Assembly: GCA_029567325.1 (NCBI GenBank)
Contig: JAKQLF010000184.1
Coordinates: 1-51,674, forward strand
Source of the DNA: Bacteroidota bacterium
GTDB taxonomy: Bacteria > Bacteroidota > Bacteroidia > Chitinophagales > Saprospiraceae
Direction of reading: 5' to 3'
DNA length: 51,674 nucleotides
In this document: positions 26,464 through 35,602 of the stretch, one piece after another
Position numbering within the stretch: position 1 is the stretch's first letter
Layout: the number at the start of each line of letters is the position of its first letter
The notes under the pieces: generated by a model
Database searches by the model: none
Told to the model about the DNA's origin: nothing
The model's input: only the letters and a program-made list of their open reading frames with translations
Made by a program: the position numbers and the translations under genes

Positions 26464-26910
26464 ATGGATATAATATTATTGAAAAATATAGACAAGCTTG
26501 GAGACAAGCATGATATAGTAAGTGTAAAACCAGGATATGGTAGAAACTACCTTATTCCTCAAGGAGTTGCAGTAATTGCAAACAAAGACAACGTCAAAAA
26601 ATTGGAAACAATTGTTGCTCAGGAGGAAGCTAAAGAGGCAGTAAGATTGGATGAATACAAACAAATCGCTGAAAAACTTGCTGGTCATGTTTTGAAGATT
26701 GGTGTAAAATCTGGTACTTCTGGTAAAATCTTTGGTAGTGTTACCAACGTACAGGTTGCAAGAGCATTGAGAGAGCAGCAAGATTTTGATATTGAGCGCA
26801 AAAAAATCGTAGTACCTGAAGATATCAAAGAATTGGGTACTTACACAGCAACCCTCAATTTGCACAAAGAAGTTTCAACAACTATAGATTTTGAATTGAT
26901 ATCTGAATAA
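26464..26910 (+). CDS. rplI: 50S ribosomal protein L9
   Basis: 148 residues, the normal length. The N-terminal domain (ILLKNIDKLGDKHDIVSVKPGYGRNYL) binds 23S rRNA, followed by a long connecting helix and the globular C-terminal domain (VKSGTSGKIFGSVTN, GTYTATLNLHKEV). L9 extends from the L1 stalk and helps translational accuracy. It is the last gene of the S6-S18-L9 operon; a strong terminator follows. Confidence 0.97.
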   Translation: MDIILLKNIDKLGDKHDIVSVKPGYGRNYLIPQGVAVIANKDNVKKLETIVAQEEAKEAVRLDEYKQIAEKLAGHVLKIGVKSGTSGKIFGSVTNVQVARALREQQDFDIERKKIVVPEDIKELGTYTATLNLHKEVSTTIDFELISE

Positions 26911-26932
26911 GAACAATTCAAAACTAAATAAT

Positions 26933-26971
26933 AAAAAGGGCTCCGATTTTCATCAATCGTGAGCCCTTTTT
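26933..26971 (+). terminator. Terminator of the rpsF-rpsR-rplI operon
   Basis: AAAAAGGGCTC (26933-26943) pairs with GAGCCCTTTTT (26961-26971); an inner CGATT/AATCG pairing extends the stem across one bulged base. The stem is GC-rich at its base and flanked by A and T runs, so it may also end the convergent recA transcript. Confidence 0.85.
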
Positions 26972-27048
26972 CATTTTATTAATAAGTTATATTAATTGGA
27001 AAGGCATGTCTTTTTAGAGATTTAAAGTCATTGGCCTTTACCAAAAAA

Positions 27049-28101
27049 TTAATCTTCCACAAACTCTTCAGCAGTGTTATCAACGGCTGATGGGTCTAGA
27101 CCTGGACTATACTTAGCTTTGATTTTCTTCTCAATTTCCAAAGCAAGCTCAGGATTGTCGGCCATAAACTGCTTAGCGCCTTCACGACCTTGGGCAATTT
27201 TTGTTTCGCTGTATGCAAACCATGATCCACTTTTTTGGATGATATCGGTTTCAACACCTAGATCTACAATTTCCCCGGTTTTAGAAATACCTTCTCCAAA
27301 AGTAATGTCAAAAGTTGCCACTCTGAATGGAGGTGCAAGTTTATTTTTTACAACTTTTACCTTTACTGGGTTACCTACAACATTGCCATCCTTGTCTTTT
27401 ATTGCCGTTCCAGATTTTCTGATATCCAATCTGATTGAAGCGTAGAATTTTAGAGCATTACCACCAGTTGTAGTTTCAGGATTGCCAAACATCACCCCAA
27501 TTTTTTCACGAAGTTGGTTGATGAAAATACAGCAGCAGCCTGTTTTTCCAATGGTTCCTGTCAATTTTCTCAATGCTTGAGACATCAACCTTGCTTGCAA
27601 ACCCATTTTAGAGTCGCCCATTTCTCCTTCGATTTCACTTCTAGGTACCAATGCGGCAACTGAGTCAATAACCAGAATGTCAATAGCACCAGATCTGATC
27701 AAATTTTCTGCAATCTCAAGGGCCATTTCACCATCATCTGGCTGTGCAATTAAAAGATTATTGGTGTCTACTCCCAAAGCTTCTGCATACGACTTATCAA
27801 AAGCATGTTCTGCATCGATAAAGGCAGCAATACCACCATTTTTCTGACAGTTGGCCATTGCGTGTATAGCCAAAGTCGTTTTACCCGAAGATTCAGGGCC
27901 ATAAATTTCTATTACTCTACCTTTTGGCAAACCACCAATACCCAATGCAATGTCCAATCCCAGTGATCCTGTAGAAATAGTTTCAGCATTTACGACTTGC
28001 TTGTCGCCAAGTTTCATGACCACACCCTTACCAAAGTCTTTTTCCAACTTATCGATGGTAGTCTTTAATGATTTTAATTTTTCGTCTTTTTCTTTAGACA
28101 T
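27049..28101 (-). CDS. recA: Recombinase RecA
   Basis: 350 residues from ATG 28101 ([10 protein letters not shown]); a further in-frame ATG at 28251 would add 50 non-homologous residues. The Walker A is GPESSGKTT, the Walker B region is [11 protein letters not shown], and the L1/L2 DNA-binding loops lie between [10 protein letters not shown] and [16 protein letters not shown]. The C-terminus is acidic as usual. RecA forms filaments on single-stranded DNA for recombination and damage signalling. Minus-strand -7-like boxes at 28209-28216 and 28325-28332 are possible promoters. No copy of the dinB operator motif is present upstream. Confidence 0.97.
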   Translation of the reverse strand: MSKEKDEKLKSLKTTIDKLEKDFGKGVVMKLGDKQVVNAETISTGSLGLDIALGIGGLPKGRVIEIYGPESSGKTTLAIHAMANCQKNGGIAAFIDAEHAFDKSYAEALGVDTNNLLIAQPDDGEMALEIAENLIRSGAIDILVIDSVAALVPRSEIEGEMGDSKMGLQARLMSQALRKLTGTIGKTGCCCIFINQLREKIGVMFGNPETTTGGNALKFYASIRLDIRKSGTAIKDKDGNVVGNPVKVKVVKNKLAPPFRVATFDITFGEGISKTGEIVDLGVETDIIQKSGSWFAYSETKIAQGREGAKQFMADNPELALEIEKKIKAKYSPGLDPSAVDNTAEEFVED

Positions 28102-28611
28102 GAATAGTGATTTTAGAATGATATCAATGCAGCGATAATTTAAATTTATTGTCAGAGAGCTAAATATACTTTTTAAAAAACTTATGTTCTCCAGCGGAGA
28201 CAAGAAAGCAAATGTAAATTCTACAGTAGATTTCTCTTCTTCAGCGGGCACAAATTTTTCAGAAGGATGAAAGGCAAAACTATTTCTGACTTTTAAAATT
28301 ATCTTCCCTCTTATGTCGGGATAGCAAATATAGCTCTTTGTAAATCAGAATTAAATATTTATCAAGAATCTTATATAAATAAAAGTTGAATATTTAAAAA
28401 GAGATGTGTGTGAGGTGAGAGGAGGTGAATAGCAAATGGTAAATTGTGGCAATCTTAGGAAAGCGGTCAATTTTCAGTTTTCGGATTGTGGAAAGCTAGG
28501 CCCTATCATGCTTTATAGGTCGCACCTACGGCACGATGTGTTTTTTCTTTTTTTTGATGTACCAATTTTTTCGTTAAACTGATTATACGCCTTAAACAAA
28601 TAAACGCATAA

Positions 28612-28774
28612 ACAAATAAACAAACTTCTGGATTCTAGTTAAAGGAGGTCAAGGCATGTCATGAGATCCCAAGTTTGCTGAATGCTGACCAATGAAAATT
28701 GATTATTGTGGAAGCGTTTAACCGTTTATACGTTTAATCGTTTATGTCTTTACAAATAAACAAACTTCAGGATT
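28612..28774 (+). repeat. Pair of direct repeats (ACAAATAAACAAACTTCNGG type)
   Basis: The block ACAAATAAACAAACTTC followed by TGGATT or AGGATT occurs at 28612-28634 and again at 28752-28774, about 140 bases apart. Between them lie A/T-rich words such as CGTTTATACGTTTAATCGTTTATG, complementary to TAAACGCATAAAC to the left of the first copy. No target-site duplication or open reading frame is seen. Confidence 0.5.
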
Positions 28775-28931
28775 GAGGTCACATGGCGTCAACGTATAAT
28801 ATCTCATCAGAACTGATCTCAGAAAACTGATAGCTGAATGCTGATAACCATAAGGGAATTCAATTGGATATGAAAAATCAACTGAATTTTCAATCACTTC
28901 TTTAATATGCAGGCACATTCCCTGTTTTTTG

Positions 28932-28939
28932 TAATTTTG
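28932..28939 (+). promoter_or_regulatory. Candidate -7 box of the thiol-redox gene
   Basis: TAATTTTG, a match to TAnnTTTG, lies 18 bases before the chosen start codon at 28958, which itself argues against the upstream in-frame ATG at 28907. Confidence 0.5.
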
Positions 28940-28957
28940 CGGTCAAAAAATTTAAAT

Positions 28958-29515
28958 ATGGCACTTACAGAATCGACGATGATGGACTTGGGCACTATTG
29001 CACCTCCATTTGTTCTGCCTGATACCAAAACGGGAAATGATTTTGACAGTGATTCATTGACAAATGGAAAAGGATTTGTCGTATTGTTTTTGTGCAATCA
29101 TTGTCCTTATGTGATTCATGTAAATAATGAGTTGGTAAAGATTGCCAATGAATATATGGAGAAAGGAATTCAATTTGTTGCAATTAGTGCTAATGATGCC
29201 GACAATTATCCAGAGGATCGGCCAGAGTTGATGCGATTGGTTGCCAAAGTTTTACAATACCCATTTCCATATTTGTATGATGAAAGTCAAGAGGTAGCTC
29301 GAGCATATGATGCTGCCTGTACGCCTGATATTTATCTTTTTGATGGCGAAGCAAAGTTGTATTACAGAGGAAGACTAGACAGTTCAAGACCAAATTCTGG
29401 AATACCTCTTACTGGTGAAGATTTGAGGGGAGCCCTCCAATCATTACTAAATGGAGAATCAGCACCTGAAAAGCAATACCCAAGTGCAGGATGTAACATA
29501 AAGTGGAAAAAATAG
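28958..29515 (+). CDS. Thioredoxin-family (AhpC/TSA-like) redox protein
   Basis: 185 residues from ATG 28958; an ATG 51 bases upstream lies before the promoter box. The peroxiredoxin-like fold is seen in FVLPDTKTGNDF, VVLFLCNHCPYVIHV (redox-active CNHC), AISANDADNYPEDRPE and FDGEAKLYYRGRLDSS. This cytosolic group has the two-Cys CxxC form rather than the single peroxidatic Cys. The role is probably peroxide or disulfide reduction; the substrate is unknown. It stands alone between the repeat-rich spacer and the OmpH pair. Confidence 0.88.
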   Translation: MALTESTMMDLGTIAPPFVLPDTKTGNDFDSDSLTNGKGFVVLFLCNHCPYVIHVNNELVKIANEYMEKGIQFVAISANDADNYPEDRPELMRLVAKVLQYPFPYLYDESQEVARAYDAACTPDIYLFDGEAKLYYRGRLDSSRPNSGIPLTGEDLRGALQSLLNGESAPEKQYPSAGCNIKWKK

Positions 29516-29683
29516 CGTTAATCATGTGTTAATTACCATTATAGAGTGTTAAAAGGCACGATCAAGCATCTCAGAAACCTTTACTTTTGACTACATGATC
29601 ATTATTTAATGCTTTATTAAGAAACTAAAAAAGAGTTACAAAGTCTTATTAAGCATATTCAATCATCGATTAAAATCATAAAA

Positions 29684-30193
29684 ATGAAAAAATATTTGAC
29701 CGTTATTGCCCTGTTAGTTGCTTTTACTACGCTATCAGCACAACGTATTGCTGTTGTAGATGTAAACGCTGTATTGGCTGGAATGTCTGATTATACTGCC
29801 GCCCAAAAAGAGGTGGATAAGGTGGCTGCTGAGTGGCAACAAGAAATAGCGAAGGAATACGATAAAATCAAATCCATGTACAACAAGTATCAAGCTGAGC
29901 AAGTCTTGCTCAGTGATGATAACAAAAAGACAAGGGAAGAAGAAATTGTAAAGAAAGAGGAAGAGGTCAGAGAACTTCAGAAAAGAAGGTTTGGTCCTGA
30001 AGGAGATTTATTTAAACGTAGACAGCAGTTGGTAAGTCCGATACAAGACAAAGTTTTTGAGGCAATGCAAGGTTATGCTGTAGACAAAGGGTACGATCTT
30101 ATTTTTGATAAGTCAGGAGCCGCTGGTTTACTTTTTATTGCACCAGATTTTGATAAAACAGAAGACATCAAGAAAAAAGTTGGTGCTAAATAA
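29684..30193 (+). CDS. OmpH/Skp-family periplasmic chaperone (first copy)
   Basis: 169 residues with a signal peptide (YLTVIALLVAFTTLSA, then QRIAVVDVN). The mature protein starts with the family's AVVDVNAVL segment, continues as a charged coiled coil (KEVDKVAAEWQQ, KKTREEEIVKKEEEVREL) and ends with the YDLIFDKSG strand. Skp-like chaperones form trimers that hold unfolded outer-membrane proteins in the periplasm. A second copy follows after 35 bases, so they are probably one transcript ending at the hairpin at 30763. The pairing is common in Bacteroidota. Confidence 0.9.
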   Translation: MKKYLTVIALLVAFTTLSAQRIAVVDVNAVLAGMSDYTAAQKEVDKVAAEWQQEIAKEYDKIKSMYNKYQAEQVLLSDDNKKTREEEIVKKEEEVRELQKRRFGPEGDLFKRRQQLVSPIQDKVFEAMQGYAVDKGYDLIFDKSGAAGLLFIAPDFDKTEDIKKKVGAK

Positions 30194-30228
30194 TTTCAAT
30201 TTACAAAACACATAAATAATCTATAATA

Positions 30229-30735
30229 ATGAATAAGTTCGCTACTGTATTTATTTTGGCAATCATGGTGATATTTTCGTCAACTCTCCATGCGCAAAAA
30301 TTTGGCTATGTCAACACTGATATTGTTGTTGCTGATTTGCCATTGGTAAAGGAAGCCAATACAACCATAGAAACCCTCAAAGCTCAATTGATGAAAAAAG
30401 GGCAGGATATGATCAAAGATTTGCAGACAAAATATGCAGACCTTCAAGCCAAACAAAATGAAATTTCTGCGGTGCAACTTCAAGCAGAAACAGACAAGCT
30501 TAAAAAATTGGAAGAGGAAATCACCTTGTTTGAAAAGGAAAGCCAGCAAAAAGTGTACGTGAAAAGTGAGGAATTGCTCAGGCCGATTCAAGAAATGATC
30601 AATGTTGCCATCAAAGAAGTAGCAGCAGAATCTGGATATCAATATATTTTTGACCTCAGAGCAGGCAATATTTTATATGCTGATGAAAGCACAGATGTCT
30701 CTAATGCCGTTGCAGCAAAGATTAAAAAAATGTAA
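30229..30735 (+). CDS. OmpH/Skp-family periplasmic chaperone (second copy)
   Basis: 168 residues, with a signal peptide ending TLHA-QK. It mirrors its neighbour: KFGYVNTDIVV, a long coiled coil (about 45-120), and the closing SGYQYIFDLRAG. The two copies differ in most residues, indicating an old duplication. Together they probably serve outer-membrane assembly (BAM/SprA clients). A strong terminator follows. Confidence 0.9.
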   Translation: MNKFATVFILAIMVIFSSTLHAQKFGYVNTDIVVADLPLVKEANTTIETLKAQLMKKGQDMIKDLQTKYADLQAKQNEISAVQLQAETDKLKKLEEEITLFEKESQQKVYVKSEELLRPIQEMINVAIKEVAAESGYQYIFDLRAGNILYADESTDVSNAVAAKIKKM

Positions 30736-30762
30736 ATCCACGATTATCATAAATTAAAAAAG

Positions 30763-30794
30763 CGGGAGGTGACTACAATTGCCTCCCGTTTTTT
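30763..30794 (+). terminator. Terminator after the OmpH pair
   Basis: CGGGAGG (30763-30769) pairs with CCTCCCG (30782-30788), with a 12-base loop and a TTTTTT run directly after. Confidence 0.85.
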
Positions 30795-30918
30795 GTTTAT
30801 TATTCACAATTTTGAAAGATGCTGTAAATCATGGCCCTGTTCACAAAACAAAATCTATAGGAGTTTGAAATACAAACTAAAAAGGCAATCTTTGCGACCA
30901 ATTTAAAATTTTATTAAA

Positions 30919-31224
30919 ATGAATTTGAGAAAAGGTATTTTTTTTATTGCTTGTCTATCTGTTTGTCTATTGATTTCTTGTGGTCAAAAATCTGAATCTG
31001 CAGCTCCCGTTGTTGAGCCTACCACAGTAGAGACCCCATCTGAAGCAACCATCGATACAACTGCACAAGGAAAGGAATTTACCTCTGCCTATATTTGCCC
31101 AATGCACTGCGAAGGTAGTGGAAGTGAAACAGCAGGTGTCTGCCCAGTTTGTGGAATGGATTATGTAATGAACAGAAATCTAGAGGGAGCACCGCACGAA
31201 GACCACGAAGGTCACAATCACTAA
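30919..31224 (+). CDS. Heavy-metal-binding-domain lipoprotein
   Basis: 101 residues. The lipoprotein signal is IACLSVCLLISC then GQ. After a Thr/Pro/Ser-rich spacer comes the heavy-metal-binding (YHS-like HMBD) motif: CPMHCEGSGS then VCPVCGMDYV, with the typical CPMH...CPxCGM pattern found at the N-terminus of copper efflux and CusB-like proteins. The C-terminus (PHEDHEGHNH) is His-rich. It probably binds or buffers copper or another soft metal in the periplasm. No efflux pump gene is adjacent. thrC follows after 42 bases. Confidence 0.88.
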   Translation: MNLRKGIFFIACLSVCLLISCGQKSESAAPVVEPTTVETPSEATIDTTAQGKEFTSAYICPMHCEGSGSETAGVCPVCGMDYVMNRNLEGAPHEDHEGHNH

Positions 31225-31266
31225 AATCAAAAAGGAACTTGTTTAAGCAAGCAGTAAATTCCACCT

Positions 31267-32568
31267 ATGTTACTTTATAGTACCAACAATCCAAGCCTAA
31301 AAGCAGATCTTAAGGAAGCTGTTTTAAAATCATTGGCACCAGATAAGGGTTTATATATGCCCGAGGTTATTCCAACTTTGCCAGCTGATTTTATCCAAGC
31401 ATTGCCCAACTTGAGTTTTCAGGAAATTGCCTTTGAAGTAGCAAAAACGCTTTTCCAAGGATATATTCCAGAAACAGACTTGAAGAATATTATTGAGCGC
31501 TCAATCACCTTTCAAGCGCCTGTCCATATGTTTGACGACCGCAAAGGTTCTCTAGAATTATGGCATGGTCCTTCCTTGGCCTTCAAAGATTTTGGGGCCC
31601 GGTTTATGGCAGCATTGATGTCCTATTTCAATAAAGAGAATGAAAAGAAATTGTCTATTCTGGTGGCAACAAGCGGTGATACTGGTGGTGCTGTTGCCTT
31701 TGGATTTTTGGATGTACCTGGCATAGAAGTGACCATTTTATATCCAAAAGGAAAAGTGAGTTTATTGCAAGAAAAACAATTGACTACGCTGGGAAGTAAT
31801 ATCAAAGCTATAGAAATAGACGGCACTTTTGATGATTGCCAAGCTTTGGTTAAAGAAGCATTTCTCGACAAAGAATTGAATGCAGTATATCAATTGTCTT
31901 CTGCAAACAGCATCAATATAGCCAGACTCATTCCTCAATCTTTTTATTACTTTGAAGCATTCAAACAACTCAAATCCTTTGGTGACGAAATTGTTTTTGC
32001 GGTGCCTAGTGGAAATTTTGGAAACCTTACAGCAGGATTGATTGCCAAAAGAATGGGTTTGCCAGTTGCTAAGTTTATTGCAGCCACCAATATCAACAAG
32101 ATTGTCCCTGATTATTTAGTTTCCGGATTGTACGAACCAAGAACCAGCATTTCAACCATCAGTAATGCAATGGATGTCGGGAATCCATCAAATTTCGCGC
32201 GCATGTTTGACCTATACAATGGAGACGTGGAAGCCATGAAGAAAGACATGGTAGGATATTATGTGACTGATGAGGAAACAAAAACAACACTGAGAGAGAT
32301 TTATCAAAAATATCATTACGTCGCAGATCCACATGGAGCAGTTGCCTTTAAAGCACTTGAATCATACATGGAGGGACATCCGCAGGCGGTAGGTGCATTT
32401 TTTGAAACGGCTCACCCATCAAAGTTTGAAGATGTGGTCAATGATGCATTGGGAATTGAGGTCGAAATTCCTGAAAGATTGGCCGTTCTTGCTTCAAGAG
32501 AAAAACAAGCAACATCTATGCGCGCAGACTTTTCAGATTTCAAAAAGCATTTGCTTTCTATAGTTTGA
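31267..32568 (+). CDS. thrC: Threonine synthase
   Basis: 433 residues, normal for the long bacterial form. The N-terminal Thr_synth_N-like segment (YSTNNPSLKADLKEAVLKSLAPDKGLYMPE) precedes the PLP-dependent fold; the PLP Lys lies in SLAFKDFGARF, and ATSGDTGGAVAFGF and AVPSGNFGNL bind the phosphate and cofactor. It converts O-phosphohomoserine to threonine. No thrA or thrB lies in the window. It may share a transcript with the short metal-binding lipoprotein. Confidence 0.96.
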   Translation: MLLYSTNNPSLKADLKEAVLKSLAPDKGLYMPEVIPTLPADFIQALPNLSFQEIAFEVAKTLFQGYIPETDLKNIIERSITFQAPVHMFDDRKGSLELWHGPSLAFKDFGARFMAALMSYFNKENEKKLSILVATSGDTGGAVAFGFLDVPGIEVTILYPKGKVSLLQEKQLTTLGSNIKAIEIDGTFDDCQALVKEAFLDKELNAVYQLSSANSINIARLIPQSFYYFEAFKQLKSFGDEIVFAVPSGNFGNLTAGLIAKRMGLPVAKFIAATNINKIVPDYLVSGLYEPRTSISTISNAMDVGNPSNFARMFDLYNGDVEAMKKDMVGYYVTDEETKTTLREIYQKYHYVADPHGAVAFKALESYMEGHPQAVGAFFETAHPSKFEDVVNDALGIEVEIPERLAVLASREKQATSMRADFSDFKKHLLSIV

Positions 32569-32663
32569 TGCTCTAATAGGCATTATGCTATTTTAAAGGA
32601 TGTTGGCCTTGGTAATGAACATTTTTGAGCCAACCGCATTCCATTAATAAATCAGTAGATTAC

Positions 32664-33569
32664 ATGGATACAATTCTCATTGCTGGAGGTAGTGGTTTGA
32701 TAGGTAGTAAACTTGTCGAACTGTTACGGAAAGATTTTCAAATCAAGATATTATCTAGGTCTCTAAAACAAGATAGCCGCAACATTACCTACCATCAATG
32801 GGATGTTGATAATCTACAGATGGACGTAAAAGCATTGGAATGTGATTACATCATCAATTTGACAGGAGCTGGTATAGCCGACAGTCGGTGGACAAGTGAA
32901 CGCAAAAAAATCCTCATTGACAGCAGAGTCAACGCCAATAAAACCCTGATGCACGGCCTGATGACCAGCGGTAAGAAAGTAAAAAGCATAGTTTGTGCCT
33001 CTGCGATCGGATATTATGGTGATAGAGGTTCGGTAGAGCTTACAGAATCTTCAGACGCGGGCAAAGAATTTCTCAGCAAATGCAGTTTGGAATGGGAAGC
33101 ATCCTCCATGTTGTTGGCCCCGTATGCTGAGAGATTATCCATCTTGAGAATAGGCATAGTTTTGGCCAAAGAGGGCGGAGCCTTGCCAAAAATACTGATG
33201 ACCAAAAACATAGGAGTTCTTGCATATTTTGGTTCTGGAAAACAATATTACTCCTGGATACATATCCATGACATTTGCAAAATGTTTAAAGAGTGTCTAT
33301 TCAATAAGCAAGCTTCAGGAATCTATAATGCTGTCACTCCACTCCCACTTACAAATAAGGATTTTACAAAAATAATCGCTAAATCATTGTACAATCCACA
33401 CATTGTTGTGCCAGCCCCAGCTTTTGCACTCAGACTGGCTATGGGAGAAATGGCTAATGTTGTACTTAATAGTAATAGAGTCATACCTGTGCGGATGACA
33501 GAACTTGGATTTGAATATGAATTTGAAGATCTTTCTAAGGCAATCATTGACTTAACTCAAAAGTCATAA
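32664..33569 (+). CDS. TIGR01777-family NAD-dependent epimerase-like protein (YfcH/SulA-like)
   Basis: 301 residues from ATG 32664. A TTG 39 bases upstream is in frame but the Rossmann fold begins with ILIAGGSGLIGSKLVELL immediately after this ATG. Other family segments are LTGAGIADSRWTSERKK, SIVCASAIGYYGDRG (YxxxG-like active region) and the C-terminal DUF1731-like ILNSNRVIPVRMTELGFEYEF. The extended-SDR fold binds NAD(P)H. Members (E. coli YfcH, Arabidopsis GC1) lack a settled reaction. It stands apart from neighbours. Confidence 0.88.
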   Translation: MDTILIAGGSGLIGSKLVELLRKDFQIKILSRSLKQDSRNITYHQWDVDNLQMDVKALECDYIINLTGAGIADSRWTSERKKILIDSRVNANKTLMHGLMTSGKKVKSIVCASAIGYYGDRGSVELTESSDAGKEFLSKCSLEWEASSMLLAPYAERLSILRIGIVLAKEGGALPKILMTKNIGVLAYFGSGKQYYSWIHIHDICKMFKECLFNKQASGIYNAVTPLPLTNKDFTKIIAKSLYNPHIVVPAPAFALRLAMGEMANVVLNSNRVIPVRMTELGFEYEFEDLSKAIIDLTQKS

Positions 33570-33720
33570 GAAAAGAAGACGGAGGAATAAATGCATGGTT
33601 AATAAGCTGAAGGATTGTGATTAATTTTACAACATACACTGAGGAAACAAAAAAACTTGAAAAATTAGTATTAAGATTTGAAAAACTATATTTTCACGAC
33701 CACTAAAGCCAAAAGTGTAA

Positions 33721-35583
33721 ATGAAGCAATTATTTAAGGGTTTACGAGGGCCCATATTAGTACTAAGTTTAGGCATTACCATGAGCCTTTCAGGACAAAA
33801 AATGGTAGATTTTCCGCTCAATGATTTATCTGGATTTCGACCGCAGGATGGCAATTGGTCCATCGTTGGGGAGACAGCTATGGATTTGAATAAAGATGTT
33901 CACCATTTTGGAAATGAGGGCATTACAGTAAAAGCTGGAACAGGTATCCTCATCAATCGGAACAGTGAGGCAATGAAGAGCAATTTGCTCACCATAATGG
34001 AGCACGGAGACATGGAAATAGAATTTGAATTTATGATGCCCAAAGGATCAAATTCAGGTTTTTACCTTCAAGGTCGATATGAAGTACAATTGTATGATAG
34101 CTGGGGTAGTAAACAACCCAAATACTCTGACTTGGGAGGTATTTATAGAAACTGGGAGACAGAAAAGGATAAAATCTACATGGGCAAAGCTCCACTAATC
34201 AATGCGGCAAAGGCTCCGGGATTATGGCAAAAAATGTATATTTCCTTTAAAGCACCAAGATTTGATGCAACCGGTAAAAAAGTCGCTAATGCAATCATCA
34301 AATTGGCAAAAATAAATGGCGCTATCGTTCATGAAAATGTAGAACTGCCCTTGCCTACAGGAGGTGCTATCAATAATATGGAAGTAGCTAAAGGTCCCAT
34401 TTTGATTCAAGGAGACCATGGAGGAGTGGCATTCAAAAACATCAAATATAGATTGATGGAAAATGAAGCAGCCTCTGTAAGTAATGTGACATACAAGTAC
34501 TATAAAGGTCCGTATAGTTATGAAAAAGACTATGTAAATAAAAAACCAGATAAAGTTGGTTCTTCACCAGAGGGTCTCACATGGGAAATGGCCGAAGTAA
34601 AAAACTTTTTTGCCTTGCACCTTACCGGAGATATTGATATCCCATCTGATGGAAATTATTATTTTTCTGCCATTCATAACTCCAATTTGTCTTTATATAT
34701 CGATGGTGATACGGTCATAAAAAACAAAAGAGCTTGGGACTGGGACCCACCTACGAAAGGAAGTATAGAATTGAAAAAAGGCAAACATAAAATGGATTTA
34801 TTTTATAGCAGGGCAGATGCTTGGGTGCAACCTTCTCTAGGATTATTTATAGCCTCAGACAAAATGCAAAGCACGCCATTACATACTTTTTCATCCTTGG
34901 TACATCGGGAAGCCATTTATCCAATGTATGTGGATGCGGATGATAAGCCTACCATTTTGAGAGCATTTCTGGACTTCAACCAGGATTTGAGTTTGCGTCG
35001 GTCACATACAATAGGGGTTGGAGATCCTAGTGGTATTCATTATGTGTATGACTATGATTTGGGAGCAATATCCTGCATTTGGAAAGGTAATTTTGTAGAC
35101 GCAACACCCATGTGGAATTCTAGAGGTGATGGTTCATTCAGGCCAGAAGGTTTTCCAATATATCTAGACAATACTTTGCAAATGGATCTGTTGGTTTCTG
35201 AAAATCAAAAATTCAATTCGATGATTGCGGAGGACCAGTACACTCCAAAATCATATGTAATAAATCCCTTTACCAAAACACCTGTTTTTCATTACGAAAT
35301 TGCAGGAATGAAAGTAAAGGATGAAATCTACCCAGACGTCATTACTAATTCCTTGATTAGAGAAGTAGTAATAGAGCAAGACACCTTACCAAAACACTTA
35401 TCATTTAGGGTTGCACATGGCAAAAGCATCATGCCGCTTGAAGAAGGGTTTTTTAATATTGATGGTAAATATTATGTAAAGATGGAAACGACAAACCATT
35501 ATTATATCAAGGAATCAGGTGATGAAAAGGAATTGATTGCCACTTTAAATATCCCCAAATTGCGTTATTCACTTATTTGGTAA
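33721..35583 (+). CDS. Secreted DUF1080 / PA14-domain protein
   Basis: 620 residues with a signal peptide (VLSLGITMSLSGQ). Residues about 30-235 have the concanavalin-like DUF1080 (3-keto-disaccharide hydrolase) fold: NSGFYLQGRYEVQLYDSW and VAFKNIKYRL. A PA14 domain covers about 245-385 (GDIDIPSDGNYYFSAIHNSNLSLYIDGDTV, HKMDLFYSRADAWVQPSLGLFI). The last 230 residues contain IGVGDPSGIHYVYDYDLGAI and DATPMWNSRGDG, a module I associate with proteins next to membrane dehydrogenases and cytochromes. It probably binds or attacks a glycan outside the cell. The next gene follows after 19 bases. Confidence 0.82.
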   Translation: MKQLFKGLRGPILVLSLGITMSLSGQKMVDFPLNDLSGFRPQDGNWSIVGETAMDLNKDVHHFGNEGITVKAGTGILINRNSEAMKSNLLTIMEHGDMEIEFEFMMPKGSNSGFYLQGRYEVQLYDSWGSKQPKYSDLGGIYRNWETEKDKIYMGKAPLINAAKAPGLWQKMYISFKAPRFDATGKKVANAIIKLAKINGAIVHENVELPLPTGGAINNMEVAKGPILIQGDHGGVAFKNIKYRLMENEAASVSNVTYKYYKGPYSYEKDYVNKKPDKVGSSPEGLTWEMAEVKNFFALHLTGDIDIPSDGNYYFSAIHNSNLSLYIDGDTVIKNKRAWDWDPPTKGSIELKKGKHKMDLFYSRADAWVQPSLGLFIASDKMQSTPLHTFSSLVHREAIYPMYVDADDKPTILRAFLDFNQDLSLRRSHTIGVGDPSGIHYVYDYDLGAISCIWKGNFVDATPMWNSRGDGSFRPEGFPIYLDNTLQMDLLVSENQKFNSMIAEDQYTPKSYVINPFTKTPVFHYEIAGMKVKDEIYPDVITNSLIREVVIEQDTLPKHLSFRVAHGKSIMPLEEGFFNIDGKYYVKMETTNHYYIKESGDEKELIATLNIPKLRYSLIW

Positions 35584-35602
35584 TTGTAATAAAACAGAAG
35601 TC

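Larger units (their letters stand above)
28102..28957. other. Gene-free stretch with recA leader and degenerate repeats
   Basis: About 850 bases lacking a convincing gene. Next to recA are two minus-strand -7-like boxes (TACATTTG at 28216-28209 and TATATTTG at 28332-28325). Farther right are a CCTAT/ATAGG hairpin and the word GTCGCACCTACGGCAC (28502-28535), a direct repeat of about 23 bases (28612-28634 and 28752-28774, two mismatches or fewer), and many copies of GTTTAT and its complement. The last 30 bases hold the promoter of the following gene. Confidence 0.5.

Noticed and set aside
28102-28251. 50-residue N-terminal extension of RecA
   Set aside because: RecA homology starts at the internal Met ([10 protein letters not shown]); the extension is A/T-rich leader with a promoter-like box.
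28209-28332. A copy of the dinB operator motif upstream of recA, as expected for an SOS regulon
   Set aside because: No TGTCTA/TAGACA inverted repeat is present there, so a shared SOS operator is not supported.
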